Shown here: positions 16,943 through 26,003 of the stretch, piece by piece | Layout of the letters: every line of letters begins with the position of its first letter | Numbering within the stretch: the stretch's first letter is position 1 | Assembly: GCA_963741995.1 (NCBI GenBank) | Contig: CAVUKI010000010.1 | Span: 186,001-250,000 of the forward strand | DNA: 64,000 nt | Direction: 5' to 3' | Source of the DNA: Bog-473 sp963741995 | GTDB lineage: Bacteria; Actinomycetota; Acidimicrobiia; Acidimicrobiales; RAAP-2 | Notes under the pieces: generated by a model | Seen by the model: only the letters and a program-made list of their open reading frames with translations | Databases searched by the model: none | Told to the model about the DNA's origin: nothing | Position numbers and translations under genes: made by a program

Positions 16943-17021
16943 GTGTTCACACTTTCCTCTGTCCCTTGTCGGCGAGAAAATCGTCACACGCAGGCACGAA
17001 TGGGACTCGGGCGTTCAACGT

Positions 17022-17294
17022 TCAGGACGCCAGGATCTTCGCCTTCTGGGCGTCGAACTCGGCGTCGTTCAGAATCCCTTGCGACTTGAGCTCGGCAAGA
17101 TCTTTGAGCTGTGCGACCGTGTCCCGGGCCGGTGCTGCGGGGGCGGGGGGCGGTGCTGCCTGCGGTTGTTGCGCGTACTGCTGGTCCTCTTGTTGGGCCC
17201 AGCGGTTCTGCTGTCGACGCGACACGCGGTTCGACACGGCGGTGGCCGTGCCGGCAATGGCTGCAGTGCGTGCGATACCTCGGAGCAGTGGCAT
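17022..17294 (-). CDS. SHOCT-domain small protein
   Basis: A 90-residue protein. A hydrophobic N-terminus (LLRGIARTAAIAGTATAV) is followed by a Gln/Pro/Ala-rich linker and a C-terminal SHOCT motif (VAQLKDLAELKSQGILND, then EFDAQKAKIL). SHOCT is a short helical module found at protein ends in stress and membrane proteins; its function is unknown. The start ATG 17294 has AAGGAG six bases upstream. It lies 13 bases after the DUF6325 gene and in line with another SHOCT gene (17788-18192), so the three probably form one operon. Confidence 0.85.
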   Translation of the reverse strand: MPLLRGIARTAAIAGTATAVSNRVSRRQQNRWAQQEDQQYAQQPQAAPPPAPAAPARDTVAQLKDLAELKSQGILNDAEFDAQKAKILAS

Positions 17295-17307
17295 GTCGGT
17301 CTCCTTT

Positions 17308-17745
17308 TCAGCCTTCGGCCGCGTCGAGTGCGGCGGCGATGTCGGTCTGGGGGATGTAGCCGGCAGCGACGAGCTCTGCATCGCCCCGGCGCAGCGCCTG
17401 AATGAACGGCGTCGCCCAACGATTCTCGAAGATCAAGATTGCGGCAGATGAACCGGGCGCGATCACCGGCGCCGCATCGGCGAGGTCTTCTTGGCTCACG
17501 AGGCCCGAAGACACTCCCTCGAAGACGGCGAGGTCGATGGTCCCGTCGTGGTCCAGATCGGCAAGCCCGATGATGCCGAGCGAACCGTCTTGACCCTTGG
17601 CCACGAAGACCAGGTCGAGGATCCTGATCACGCCTTGATCGACGAGGTCGACCAAGATGGGCAAACCCTCCCCGGTCATCTTGGATCCAGGGAACTCGAC
17701 GACCAGGTAGCTGATCGGACCGAGAGATTCATTCCCTTGTTCCAT
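17308..17745 (-). CDS. DUF6325-family protein
   Basis: 145 residues, the usual size of the family. It shows the conserved N-terminus (GPISYLVVEFPGSKMTGEGL), a strand pair ending in a DLDHDGTIDLAVF loop that resembles a metal-binding DxDxDG loop, and the C-terminal segment LIFENRWATPFIQALRRG. DUF6325 genes commonly neighbour SHOCT genes in actinobacteria, as here on both sides. No enzymatic motif is evident. A ribosome site GGGAGG lies upstream of the ATG. Function unknown; a regulatory or membrane-associated role is only a guess. Confidence 0.85.
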   Translation of the reverse strand: MEQGNESLGPISYLVVEFPGSKMTGEGLPILVDLVDQGVIRILDLVFVAKGQDGSLGIIGLADLDHDGTIDLAVFEGVSSGLVSQEDLADAAPVIAPGSSAAILIFENRWATPFIQALRRGDAELVAAGYIPQTDIAAALDAAEG

Positions 17746-17787
17746 CTACCACTCCCTCCTCTTGGGCGCGATCGTCCGCGTCCGGTA

Positions 17788-18192
17788 TCAGCCAGCAGCC
17801 AGGATCTTGGCTTTCTGAGCCTCGAACTCGGAACCGGTCAGGACGCCCTGGGCCTTGAGGTCAGCCAGCTGGGTCAGCTGTGACGTGGCATCGCCGCCAG
17901 AAGTCCCGGCAGCTTCCCGGACAGCAGAGTCGAAGGCCTGCTTCTGTTGGGCAGCATCTTGGAGCTTGCGCTCCTGCATCTTTCCGCCCCGGGCGATCAG
18001 GTAGACGAAGACGCCGAGGAACGGGAGCACGATCACGAAGATGCTCCACAGGGCCTTCAACCATCCGGTGAGGTCGGGGCTGCGGAAGATGTCCATGAAG
18101 ACGGTGATGAGGATCCAAATCCAGATGAAAAACAGAAAGAAGTACAGCATCGACAGGAACACTCCGCCGAGCGGGTAGTCATACGCCAACAT
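17788..18192 (-). CDS. Membrane protein with PLDc_N-like spans and C-terminal SHOCT domain
   Basis: 134 residues. Two membrane spans (LSMLYFFLFFIWIWILITVF and ALWSIFVIVLPFLGVFVYLI) are joined by DIFRSPDLTGWLKA, the layout of the PLDc_N domain. A charged helix (GKMQERKLQDAAQQKQAF) follows, then the SHOCT motif (LTQLADLKAQGVLTGSEF). The start ATG 18192 follows GGAGGGG at good spacing. It is the first gene of the DUF6325/SHOCT operon and is divergent from the DUF7144 gene across 249 bases. Likely anchored in the inner membrane with SHOCT in the cytoplasm. Confidence 0.87.
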   Translation of the reverse strand: MLAYDYPLGGVFLSMLYFFLFFIWIWILITVFMDIFRSPDLTGWLKALWSIFVIVLPFLGVFVYLIARGGKMQERKLQDAAQQKQAFDSAVREAAGTSGGDATSQLTQLADLKAQGVLTGSEFEAQKAKILAAG

Positions 18193-18441
18193 GTCCCCTC
18201 CAGTGCACCCGTAGCTCAAACTGCTTGCCGAAGTTTTACCCGGTCGTTCGCACAATTGCTAGTGGTCGATGGCTCAGGGTGTTCTCAGCAACCCTCTTCG
18301 GTAGGTCGAAGGAGTGATGACGGAGCGGCCACATGCAACATCTTCCATTGCGCGCCAATTCGGTATATACCTTCCATTGCGAGTAGCAAATGGAACCCGG
18401 CATCGCGTGAGTGTCGGGTACGTTCAAATGGGGGGTGGACC

Positions 18442-18855
18442 ATGAACGACCGGGGCCACGGCTGGATTCTCTTCGCCGCAATCGTGCTGGGGGTGGCGGG
18501 CATCATGCGCATCTTCGATGCGATTTGGGCGTTTCGTTATCACGGGGCTGTTCCCCAAAAGCTTGAAGACGCCATCTTCGGCACCAACCTCAAGACCTAC
18601 GGCTGGGTGTACCTGATTGTCGGCATCATCTTGATCCTGTGTGGGCTGGCCGTCATGGGACGCTCCCAGATCGGGCGCTGGGTCGGCATCGCGGCAGGGG
18701 CCATCGGTGCGATCAGCTCCATCTGGTGGATGCCGTACTACCCGATCTGGTCCTTGACGTACATCGCGCTCGGTGTCATCGTCATTTACACGCTCGCCGC
18801 CTACGGCGGTCCTGTCGAGACGACGCTCAGCCCACAAGAACTGAGCCGCATCTAA
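18442..18855 (+). CDS. DUF7144-like four-span membrane protein
   Basis: 137 residues with four hydrophobic spans (ILFAAIVLGVAGIMRIFDAI; VYLIVGIILILCGLAVM; IAAGAIGAISSIWWMPYYP; LTYIALGVIVIYTLAAY). The YGWVYLIVGIILILCG and PIWSLTYIALGVIVIYTL patterns are typical of the family, which has no known function. The start ATG 18442 is preceded by GGGGGTGG. It leads a plus-strand run (DUF1269, ATPase remnant, PPK2) with short gaps, suggesting one transcript. Confidence 0.8.
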   Translation: MNDRGHGWILFAAIVLGVAGIMRIFDAIWAFRYHGAVPQKLEDAIFGTNLKTYGWVYLIVGIILILCGLAVMGRSQIGRWVGIAAGAIGAISSIWWMPYYPIWSLTYIALGVIVIYTLAAYGGPVETTLSPQELSRI

Positions 18856-18908
18856 CTCCTGCGGGCGTATGACACGCGAGGCACTCAATCCGGATAAGGA
18901 GAACTGAT

Positions 18909-19442
18909 ATGCCCATCGATACTCTCTTGGTGTACTGCGGCGTCTACGGCGATGTCCAAGACGCGCTGGCGGACTACGAGGTCATCAAGGATCTGCACAC
19001 CGAAGCCAACCTGATCGATGCTTACGACGCGGCCGTCATCGAGCGAGACCACAACGGCAAGGTCAAGATCGCGAAGAAGCACGAGACCCCGACGCGCGCC
19101 GGAGGCGTGCTCGGGGGTGGGGTCGGCCTGGCGACGGGGCTGGTGATCGCCTTGTTTCCCGCGGCCGCCATCGGCGGGGGCCTCCTGATCGCGACCACCG
19201 GCGGAGGTGCGCTGCTCGGCTCGCTGGCGGGGCACGCAGCGGCGGGCATGAGTCGTAGCGACCTCAAGGACCTGGGCGAGTCGCTCGACGAAGGTGAGGC
19301 GGGCCTGGTCGTCGTTGCCGTTTCCGACATGGAGGCCAAGGTCCGCTCCGCCATGAAGCGAGCACAGAAGGTCGAGGAGAAGCAGCTCAAGGCGGACCAA
19401 AAGGAGCTCGAAGCAGACGCTGCGGAGGCGCAGAAATCGTAG
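18909..19442 (+). CDS. DUF1269-family membrane-associated protein
   Basis: 177 residues. The N-terminal ferredoxin-like part (DTLLVYCGVYGDVQDALADY) precedes a Gly/Ala-rich hydrophobic hairpin (GGVLGGGVGLATGLVIALFP, then GGGALLGSLAGHAAAG), a second alpha/beta half (LGESLDEGEAGLVVVAVSDM) and a charged coiled-coil tail rich in Lys/Glu/Ala. This arrangement is that of the DUF1269 family, often seen near polyphosphate and ion-transport genes. GGAGAA lies just before the ATG. The helical tail could mediate oligomerisation; function unknown. Confidence 0.85.
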   Translation: MPIDTLLVYCGVYGDVQDALADYEVIKDLHTEANLIDAYDAAVIERDHNGKVKIAKKHETPTRAGGVLGGGVGLATGLVIALFPAAAIGGGLLIATTGGGALLGSLAGHAAAGMSRSDLKDLGESLDEGEAGLVVVAVSDMEAKVRSAMKRAQKVEEKQLKADQKELEADAAEAQKS

Positions 19443-19476
19443 ATCCCTCCGCTTCTCCGATGGCCATACTCGAGCC

Positions 19477-20271
19477 ATGACGCAGGTCGCCTCGGACCAG
19501 GACGCGGGATCGGAAGTGCCTGGAGTGCTCTGGTACGCGCTCGACGGCGTCGAGGTGGCATCGACCCTCGGAGTGGACCCTGCGGTCGGTCACAGCGCCG
19601 AGCGGGCGGCTGCGCTGTTGGGCGCACACGGGCCCAACGTGCTCCCGCAAGAGAAGGCCAGTCCAGGGTCGCTGCGCTTCGTCGACCAGTACCGCACCTA
19701 CATGCGGCTGATCCTGATCGGCGCGGCCATAGTGTCCGCCGTCTTCGGGTTCGCACTCGGATTCGACCTCGAGACGCCGGGGCTCATGGACCGGGTTCCC
19801 AAGCCGAGGGGCGAGTCGGTCCTCACCCCTCGCATGATGGTCACCGTCGGAGCAGCCGGGCTGATGATCACGGTCGGTCTGCCCACGATGATCGAGCTCG
19901 GGACCAAGCACTTCCATTCCGAGGCCGTCGGAAACTCCATCGCCTTCACGACCTTTGCCCTCTGTCTCGTGGTGGCGGCTCTCGAATGCCAGTCGGAGAC
20001 CGGGACCATCCTCGCCACCGCTACCTTCGACTCCAAGCAGATGAACCGGGCCCTGATCATCGAGGTTATCTTGGCCGTCCTGATTACCCAGATGGATGCC
20101 TTGTGTCGTCTGCTCGACACGACCGACCTGAACGTGCGCGAGTTCGGCTGGGCGCTGGCCTCCGCCATCGGCCTCTTCATCGTCTGGGAGTTGGGCAAGT
20201 TCTTCGCTCGGCGTTACATCGAATCACCTGCGCCCACTTCTGATGCGATCCCCGTCGAGGCTCTTCCATGA
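19477..20271 (+). CDS. P-type cation ATPase remnant lacking all catalytic domains
   Basis: 264 residues, against roughly 800-900 for the family. Residues 1-85 match the cation-ATPase N-terminus (LGVDPAVGHSAERAAALLGAHGPNVLP) and the first span. At about residue 90 the sequence jumps directly to the region after span 6 (FALGFDLETPGLMDRVPKPR) and continues with the C-terminal cation-ATPase spans (GNSIAFTTFALCLVVAAL). The actuator, phosphorylation (DKTGT) and nucleotide-binding domains are missing. The fusion is perfectly in frame, has no stops, and sits in a compact operon. Either a neat deletion or a deliberate small membrane protein; it cannot hydrolyse ATP. Confidence 0.85.
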   Translation: MTQVASDQDAGSEVPGVLWYALDGVEVASTLGVDPAVGHSAERAAALLGAHGPNVLPQEKASPGSLRFVDQYRTYMRLILIGAAIVSAVFGFALGFDLETPGLMDRVPKPRGESVLTPRMMVTVGAAGLMITVGLPTMIELGTKHFHSEAVGNSIAFTTFALCLVVAALECQSETGTILATATFDSKQMNRALIIEVILAVLITQMDALCRLLDTTDLNVREFGWALASAIGLFIVWELGKFFARRYIESPAPTSDAIPVEALP

Positions 20272-20305
20272 GGCCGCCGAAGTGACGCCAGAGAGCGGGG
20301 ACCCA

Positions 20306-21082
20306 ATGACCAAGATGCGACGGAAGGACTACGAGGAGGCGCTGCGGCACCTGCAGGTCGAACTCGTGCAGATGCAGCGCTGGGTGGTCGACGAGCACGC
20401 CAAGGTCTGCATCGTCTTCGAGGGCCGGGACACCGCGGGGAAGGGTGGCGTCATCAAGCGGCTCACCGAGCGGGTCAGCCCGCGCGTCTTCCGGGTCGTG
20501 GCAATGCCGGCGCCGAACGACCGCGAACGCTCGCAGATGTACATCCAGCGCTACATCCCCCACTTGCCCGCCGGCGGTGAGGTCGTGATCTTCGATCGAA
20601 GCTGGTACAACCGCGCCGGCGTCGAGCCGGTCATGGGGTTTTGCACCCCCGAGGAGTCGGCTCGCTTTCTCGCGCTCGTTCCCTTCGTCGAGCAGGCCAT
20701 CATCGACTCGGGGGTGATCCTGCTCAAGTACTGGCTCGAGGTCAGCCAAGACGAGCAGACGCGTCGATTGACGGCCCGCATAGACGACGGCCGCAAGACC
20801 TGGAAGCTGTCACAGATGGACCTTGACTCCTACAGCCGCTGGTACGACTACTCCAGAGCGCGCGACGCCATGTTCGCCGCCACCGATACCGAGACAGCGC
20901 CTTGGTACGTGGCGGACTCAAACGACAAGCGCCGGGCACGCCTCAACATAATCAGCCACATCCTCGACATGATCCCCTACGAGCAAGAGAAAGGGGCGCA
21001 CGTCGTCCTGCCGGCCCGCCAGAAAAAAGGCGATTACCGAGAACCGCGCACCCGTCCGCACGAGGTGCCGTCGCGGTTCTAA
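20306..21082 (+). CDS. ppk2: Polyphosphate kinase 2
   Basis: About 258 residues. PPK2 transfers phosphate between polyphosphate and nucleoside di- or monophosphates. The Walker A loop is FEGRDTAGKGGVIKRL and the Walker B region is VVIFDRSWYNRAGVEPVMGF; the lid region contains EVSQDEQTRRL and DLDSYSRWYDYSRARD, all characteristic. Length and single domain fit class I enzymes. I chose ATG 20306 (GGGGACCC just upstream); GTG 20282 is an alternative. The frame is open back into the previous gene, so overlap is possible. It follows the ATPase remnant by 34 bases and likely shares its transcript. Confidence 0.93.
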   Translation: MTKMRRKDYEEALRHLQVELVQMQRWVVDEHAKVCIVFEGRDTAGKGGVIKRLTERVSPRVFRVVAMPAPNDRERSQMYIQRYIPHLPAGGEVVIFDRSWYNRAGVEPVMGFCTPEESARFLALVPFVEQAIIDSGVILLKYWLEVSQDEQTRRLTARIDDGRKTWKLSQMDLDSYSRWYDYSRARDAMFAATDTETAPWYVADSNDKRRARLNIISHILDMIPYEQEKGAHVVLPARQKKGDYREPRTRPHEVPSRF

Positions 21083-21100
21083 GTCGGAGTGAGACCGCAG

Positions 21101-22459
21101 CTAGTCGGGCTGCGTGCCCTTCGCCAGAAGAACAAGGTCGCGCACATGCACGCCGCGAGACTGACGCCTCAGTGCGATCTCGATGTTGCCTTCGGGGACC
21201 AGCATGCGCAGGCCCAGGTGATGACTGCGAAAGATCATCGGCGTCTCAAGTTCGAGCGCCTCACCATCGATTCCGGCGTACGCCACGCCGGAGCGAGACC
21301 TGATCTCGAAGCTGTCATAGCTGAATTCGAAGGCGTGGTCGCTACGCGCCCCCTGGCCGGCCAAGGCGAGGGTGACGACCTCGGCTGCCTGTGCGCCCGT
21401 CGCCGCACTCACGGCAAACACGCCGAGTCGGCCTGTGTCGAGCCGAAGACGCTGAGACGTGCTGGGCGACGCGGCGAGGACATAGGGGTCATTGGACACC
21501 ATGACCAGGAAGGACCCGTCGACCTCGGTGCCATCGGGTGTCATGAACTGCAAATCGAAAGGCTCTGCGGTATCGCCCAGGAGCTCAGGCAGCAGGCCAC
21601 GCGTCGTGGCGGCCTTGGCCTCTCGATAGCCCTCTTGTTGGACGATGGTGGCGTAAATGCCAAGGGAGACGTTGTTCACGAAGAACCGGCCGTTGACCGT
21701 CGCGTAGTCGACTCGACGTTCGATCGCATCGCGGAAGGCGTACACGCTCTGGCGGGGGTCGGCGCGATCCAGCCCGAGGTCGAGGGCGAAGTGGTTGCGT
21801 GTACCAGCGGCCACGCACACGAAGGGGAGATCGTGCTCCACAGCGATGGATGCCACGAGCGCCTGTGAGCCGTCTCCGCCCGCCATCCCCAGGCAGTCGG
21901 CGCCCCGTGCGATGGCGTCTCGAGCGAGCTCGGCGAGGTCAAGCCCATGATCGAGCATCACGGTCTGGACGCCGAGCGAAGTTGCCAGCTCCACCAAACC
22001 GAATTTTTCGACCTTGCCGCCACCCGACCACGGGTTGCAGAGCAGGACCGGATACAAGGGGCGTCTCACACGGTGCACCTGAGCGGCGGCAGTGGTTCGG
22101 AGGCTGGAAGCCAATGCCGAGCGTGCCGATAGAGCGGCTGCGGCGAGGAGGGCCAGGCAGATGAGCGCTCGGACGAAGGACTCCCAGTCTTCGGACCCAG
22201 CCCCCAACAACGAGGCGATCAGGAGGACTGCACCCACAAGCGCCCCGATGATCCCGTACCAGTGGCGAGGGGGTCCTTTGGAGATGGCCCACCACCCTCC
22301 GGCAATGCCGAGCACGAACCCGGCCGCACCGACAGCGACGTACACGCCGTTGCGGACCAGAAACCCGATCACCGCGACGACGAGGAGCAAGACCGCAACG
22401 AGCGAGACGACCGCGAGAACTCGGGCACGGGCCGGAGTGGAGCGAATTGGCTCACCCAC
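21101..22459 (-). CDS. Membrane-anchored diacylglycerol/lipid kinase-family protein
   Basis: 452 residues. The first 130 residues contain four spans (VLAVVSLVAVLLLVVAVIGF and following). The DAGK catalytic domain follows (PLYPVLLCNPWSGGGKVEKF) with the nucleotide loop MAGGDGSQALV, GTRNHFALDLGL and a C-terminal beta domain (YAGIDGEALELE). These enzymes phosphorylate diacylglycerol or related lipids using ATP; the exact lipid is unknown. The gene ends 18 bases from the convergent PPK2 gene and is divergent from SulP across 159 bases. The N-terminal membrane domain is larger than in most bacterial homologues. Confidence 0.88.
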   Translation of the reverse strand: MGEPIRSTPARARVLAVVSLVAVLLLVVAVIGFLVRNGVYVAVGAAGFVLGIAGGWWAISKGPPRHWYGIIGALVGAVLLIASLLGAGSEDWESFVRALICLALLAAAALSARSALASSLRTTAAAQVHRVRRPLYPVLLCNPWSGGGKVEKFGLVELATSLGVQTVMLDHGLDLAELARDAIARGADCLGMAGGDGSQALVASIAVEHDLPFVCVAAGTRNHFALDLGLDRADPRQSVYAFRDAIERRVDYATVNGRFFVNNVSLGIYATIVQQEGYREAKAATTRGLLPELLGDTAEPFDLQFMTPDGTEVDGSFLVMVSNDPYVLAASPSTSQRLRLDTGRLGVFAVSAATGAQAAEVVTLALAGQGARSDHAFEFSYDSFEIRSRSGVAYAGIDGEALELETPMIFRSHHLGLRMLVPEGNIEIALRRQSRGVHVRDLVLLAKGTQPD

Positions 22460-22618
22460 TTGGCCTCACCACCTTGCAAGCCGAGTGCACGCCACAGAAC
22501 TCTCGTACCGTTGCGTCATGAGTTCGAAGGATCCTCCTTTGCCGCTCTGGTATGGCCGTCACCGCGCACCATTTCCTGGTCTTGTCCTGGAGCGCATTGT
22601 AGGTTCGGGACGGTTGGC

Positions 22619-24340
22619 GTGACGGCTGAAGGTCGCGAGGAGAACGGGGGCGGGGTGGACGGAGAACCTTCGGGCATAGCCAGATGGATACCGGGTCTTC
22701 GGGCCGTACGAACCTATGACCGGAAGTGGACGCGGTCCGACGTCATCGCAGGAGTCGTGCTCGCAGCCATCTTGGTGCCCCAGGGACTGGCATACGCGGA
22801 GCTGGCCGGACTCCCACCCGTGACCGGCCTCTACACGTCCATCGGGTGCCTGGTCGGCTATGCCGTCTTCGGTCCGTCGAAAATCCTCGTCCTCGGCCCG
22901 GACTCGTCGATCTCCCCCCTGATCTTCGCCGCCCTCTTGCCGTTGCTGGCGGCGGGCGGAGACGCCCATCGAGCAATCGCTCTGGCCGGGATGCTCGCCA
23001 TCATCGTCGCCCTCATCGAAGTTGGCCTCGGGCTCGGCAAGCTCGGGTTCGTCGCCGACTTGCTCTCGAGTGAGGTGCAGGTGGGCTACATGAACGGCCT
23101 GGCCCTCATCATCATCGTGGGCCAGTTGCCCAAGCTCTTCGGGTTCTCGACCGACGCCGACGGCTTCGGCCCTGAGCTCAAGGCCTTCGTGCTCGGGCTC
23201 GATGGCACCGTCGGTGCGGCGCTGGCGGTCGGGCTCGGGGTCCTGGTCATCTTGTTGGTGTTGTCCCGCTTCACCAAGGTCGTCCCCGCGGTCCTGGTGG
23301 GAATCGTGGCGGCCACCGTGGTCTCCGCCATCTTCGAGCTCCACGCCCATGGGGTCTCGACCGTAGGGACGCTGCCTCGCGGGGTGCCCAAGCCCTCGAT
23401 CCCCTGGACGAAGTGGTCTGACGTCGGACCGCTGACGGTCGCCGCCGTGGGCATCACGCTGGTCTCCCTGGCCGACACCATCGCCACCTCGTCGAGCTTC
23501 GGGGCCCGCCGGGGTGAGGAGGTCGACCCCAACCAAGAGATGATCGGTATCGGAGCGGCCAATCTCGCGGCCGGGCTGCTCCAGGGATTCGCGGTTTCGA
23601 CCAGCGGGTCGCGCACGGCGGTTGTCGAGCAGGCGGGGGCCAAGTCGCAGCTGGCGTCGTTGGTCGGCGCCGGCATCGTGGTCGCGTTGCTCCTGTTCTT
23701 CAACTCCTTGTTGGCAGACCTTCCACAGTCGGCTTTGGCCGCGGTGTTGATCGCCGCCGCATTGTCCCTCCTCGACCTCGGGGCTTTGGTGCGCTACTAC
23801 CGGGTCCGAAAGAGCGCCCTCGTCCTCTCGGTGGTCGCCAGCCTGGGAGTGATCGTGTTCGGGGTCCTACCGGGGATCGTTATCGCCATCGTCCTTGCCG
23901 TGCTCCTCTTCTTCCGCCGCAGCTGGCAACCCCATGGTGCCGTGCTCGGCGAGGTGGGAGAACTGGAGGGCTGGCACAGCGTCAGCCGGAACCCCGAGGC
24001 CCGGCAACTCCCCGGGATCGTCGTCTACCGCTGGGAGGCCCCGTTGTTCTTCGCGAACAGCTCAGCCTTCCGGACCCAGATCCGCCACGCTGTCGCTGAG
24101 CGCCATGCGATGTGGGTCATCGTCCAATGCGAGGCGATGACCGATGTCGACGTGTCGGCAGCGAGAATGCTCGAGCAGCTCGACCGTGAGCTCAACGCCG
24201 CTGGCGTACACATGGCGTTCGCCGAGATGCGGACCCGACTCCAGGACCTCGTGCGTCGCTACGGCCTCTTCGAGACACTTGATCGTGACCGCTTCTATCC
24301 GACGCTCGAGGCTGCTCTCACCGCCATCCAGGAGGAGTGA
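22619..24340 (+). CDS. SulP-family anion transporter with STAS domain
   Basis: 573 residues from GTG 22619. The SulP signature is clear near residues 45-70 (ILVPQGLAYAELAGLPPVTG), followed by about 11-12 spans, including PSKILVLGPDSSISPLIFAA. A cytoplasmic STAS domain fills the last ~120 residues (LPGIVVYRWEAPLFFANSSA, and the VDVSAARMLEQLDREL segment). SulP proteins move sulfate, bicarbonate, chloride or dicarboxylates; sequence does not decide which. Upstream ATG codons are open but lie in sequence overlapping the divergent kinase promoter, so the GTG giving a typical SulP N-terminus was preferred. Confidence 0.9.
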   Translation: MTAEGREENGGGVDGEPSGIARWIPGLRAVRTYDRKWTRSDVIAGVVLAAILVPQGLAYAELAGLPPVTGLYTSIGCLVGYAVFGPSKILVLGPDSSISPLIFAALLPLLAAGGDAHRAIALAGMLAIIVALIEVGLGLGKLGFVADLLSSEVQVGYMNGLALIIIVGQLPKLFGFSTDADGFGPELKAFVLGLDGTVGAALAVGLGVLVILLVLSRFTKVVPAVLVGIVAATVVSAIFELHAHGVSTVGTLPRGVPKPSIPWTKWSDVGPLTVAAVGITLVSLADTIATSSSFGARRGEEVDPNQEMIGIGAANLAAGLLQGFAVSTSGSRTAVVEQAGAKSQLASLVGAGIVVALLLFFNSLLADLPQSALAAVLIAAALSLLDLGALVRYYRVRKSALVLSVVASLGVIVFGVLPGIVIAIVLAVLLFFRRSWQPHGAVLGEVGELEGWHSVSRNPEARQLPGIVVYRWEAPLFFANSSAFRTQIRHAVAERHAMWVIVQCEAMTDVDVSAARMLEQLDRELNAAGVHMAFAEMRTRLQDLVRRYGLFETLDRDRFYPTLEAALTAIQEE

Positions 24341-24390
24341 TCCGCGGGCGACCTCGGTGGAACAGCCGTTGGGACTCGATTCGCTGTGGG

Positions 24391-25845
24391 CTACAGACCT
24401 GACTCGGCCGAAATTCGGCCGGTGGAGGCGGCATGCCGGAGGGACTCGTAGTCGCGTTCATTTTGATCGGCATAGGTGTCGGCGAACTCCGCAAGAGCCC
24501 TGTCGAATGTGGGTCCGTTTCCCAGGTAGCTGGCGATGGCGACGCGGTCGCCCGAGCGGGCGTGGGCGCGGGCCAACGCCCTGGCGCACACGCTGACGTA
24601 TTTGGCCAGGCCGGGCGGGATCGACCCTTCGATCTCGAAGCTTCCCTTCCAGTCCCGGAGCTGGCGGAGGTAGAAGTCTCGGGTCACACCATCTGGGCCT
24701 TCGAATGACTGGTAGCCGAGGAAGATGTCGCTGGCCGCCTGCATCAGGTGCTGCCCAGCCACGACCCGCGCCCCATGGTTGGCGTAACCGCTCTTGCCCA
24801 CGAACTCCTCCAGCACCGACGCCTCGGCCTCTTTGGCTTGGAGGAACAGAGGGTCCGCGTTGTCGAGGCCCACCAAGAGCAGGATCCAGGCCCGGGTACC
24901 CACGCTCCCTACACCCACCACCTTGCGGGCGATCTGCACGAACTGGAACTCCTCGAGGAGGTGGCGCCGGTCGGACTGGAGGCTGCGTCGGTAGCCGCGC
25001 ACGAGCATGTGGAACGAATCTCGGAGCTCGTCGCTCACGTCCTGGGGGAACAGGTCCTCTACGGGCACGACGAGCGGGGGATCACTCACGATGCGGAGGC
25101 GGCCGTCGACGATAGTGGCAAGCTTTCCCAAGGCCTGGAGGCTGTCGCGAGTCCGGGCCTTGCTCACTGCCTGGGCGGTGCGTGCTGCCATGCGTCTGTC
25201 GGCCCGCGACCCCGTCTTGGCTGCTTGCGTCTCGAGTTCGGCCAGTAGACCGACAACGTCGATGTGGGAGTACCAGACCTCCAGGGTGGACAGCCCCGCC
25301 AAACGGGCCATCTCCTTGCGGTAGCTTTTTCCGACCTCGAGGGCCGCGGTGCGAGCCTCGCTCTCGGTGAATTCGCGGTCCCGGGCGGCGATCACTGTGC
25401 TGGCGGCGAGCCGCTTGAGATCCCATTCCCACGGTCCAGGCAGTGTCTCGTCGAAATCGTTCACATCGAACATCAACATCCGCTCTGGTGAAGCGAACAG
25501 ACCGAAGTTGGACAGGTGAGCATCTCCGCAGATCTGGGCATTGAGGCCCGACCGGGGAGTTGTGGCCAGATCTGAAGCCATGATCAGCGCGGCGCCACGG
25601 AAGAAGGTGAACGGCGAGACCAGCATTCGCCCGTATCGGATCGGGACCAATTCTGGCACCCGGGTCGTGGCCTGTCGTTCGAGGAGGCTGACCGGATCTG
25701 GGCGGTTCGTCGCAGGGCTGAAATCAGCCTGGGACGACCGAGGGGCGCGTGCGCGCGCCTCCTTGCCGAGCTTGGCACGCTCCTCGACGCTGAGGTGCGA
25801 CACGGCGCGAGGCGCAGCGTCTGGCCTTTGGGTCACGTCCGTCAT
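24391..25845 (-). CDS. DUF2252-family protein (kinase-like fold)
   Basis: 484 residues from ATG 25845 (GGAGG three bases before). The family pattern is strong: RYGRMLVSPFTFFRGAALIM, ICGDAHLSNFG and FDVNDFDETLPGPWEWDLKR. These correspond to aminoglycoside-phosphotransferase-like catalytic and metal-binding motifs. Later segments ARAHARSGDRVAIASYLG are also typical. No substrate is known for this family. The gene converges with SulP, 50 bases apart. It may act on a small molecule in stress physiology, in line with its neighbours, but that is inference. Confidence 0.9.
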   Translation of the reverse strand: MTDVTQRPDAAPRAVSHLSVEERAKLGKEARARAPRSSQADFSPATNRPDPVSLLERQATTRVPELVPIRYGRMLVSPFTFFRGAALIMASDLATTPRSGLNAQICGDAHLSNFGLFASPERMLMFDVNDFDETLPGPWEWDLKRLAASTVIAARDREFTESEARTAALEVGKSYRKEMARLAGLSTLEVWYSHIDVVGLLAELETQAAKTGSRADRRMAARTAQAVSKARTRDSLQALGKLATIVDGRLRIVSDPPLVVPVEDLFPQDVSDELRDSFHMLVRGYRRSLQSDRRHLLEEFQFVQIARKVVGVGSVGTRAWILLLVGLDNADPLFLQAKEAEASVLEEFVGKSGYANHGARVVAGQHLMQAASDIFLGYQSFEGPDGVTRDFYLRQLRDWKGSFEIEGSIPPGLAKYVSVCARALARAHARSGDRVAIASYLGNGPTFDRALAEFADTYADQNERDYESLRHAASTGRISAESGL

Positions 25846-26003
25846 CTTCCTCCAATCGGAGCTGAGCACCTAAACCGGTGTCCTTCTGCGGCGGCGATCG
25901 GCCCTAATACGTCTTGTGCGGTGCCGTAGCGCGGCACGCATCAAGGAGCAACGTTAAGGCACGGAGGGGGGCGCGGGACGAAGCCAGTGGACTGGAGCGT
26001 GCA

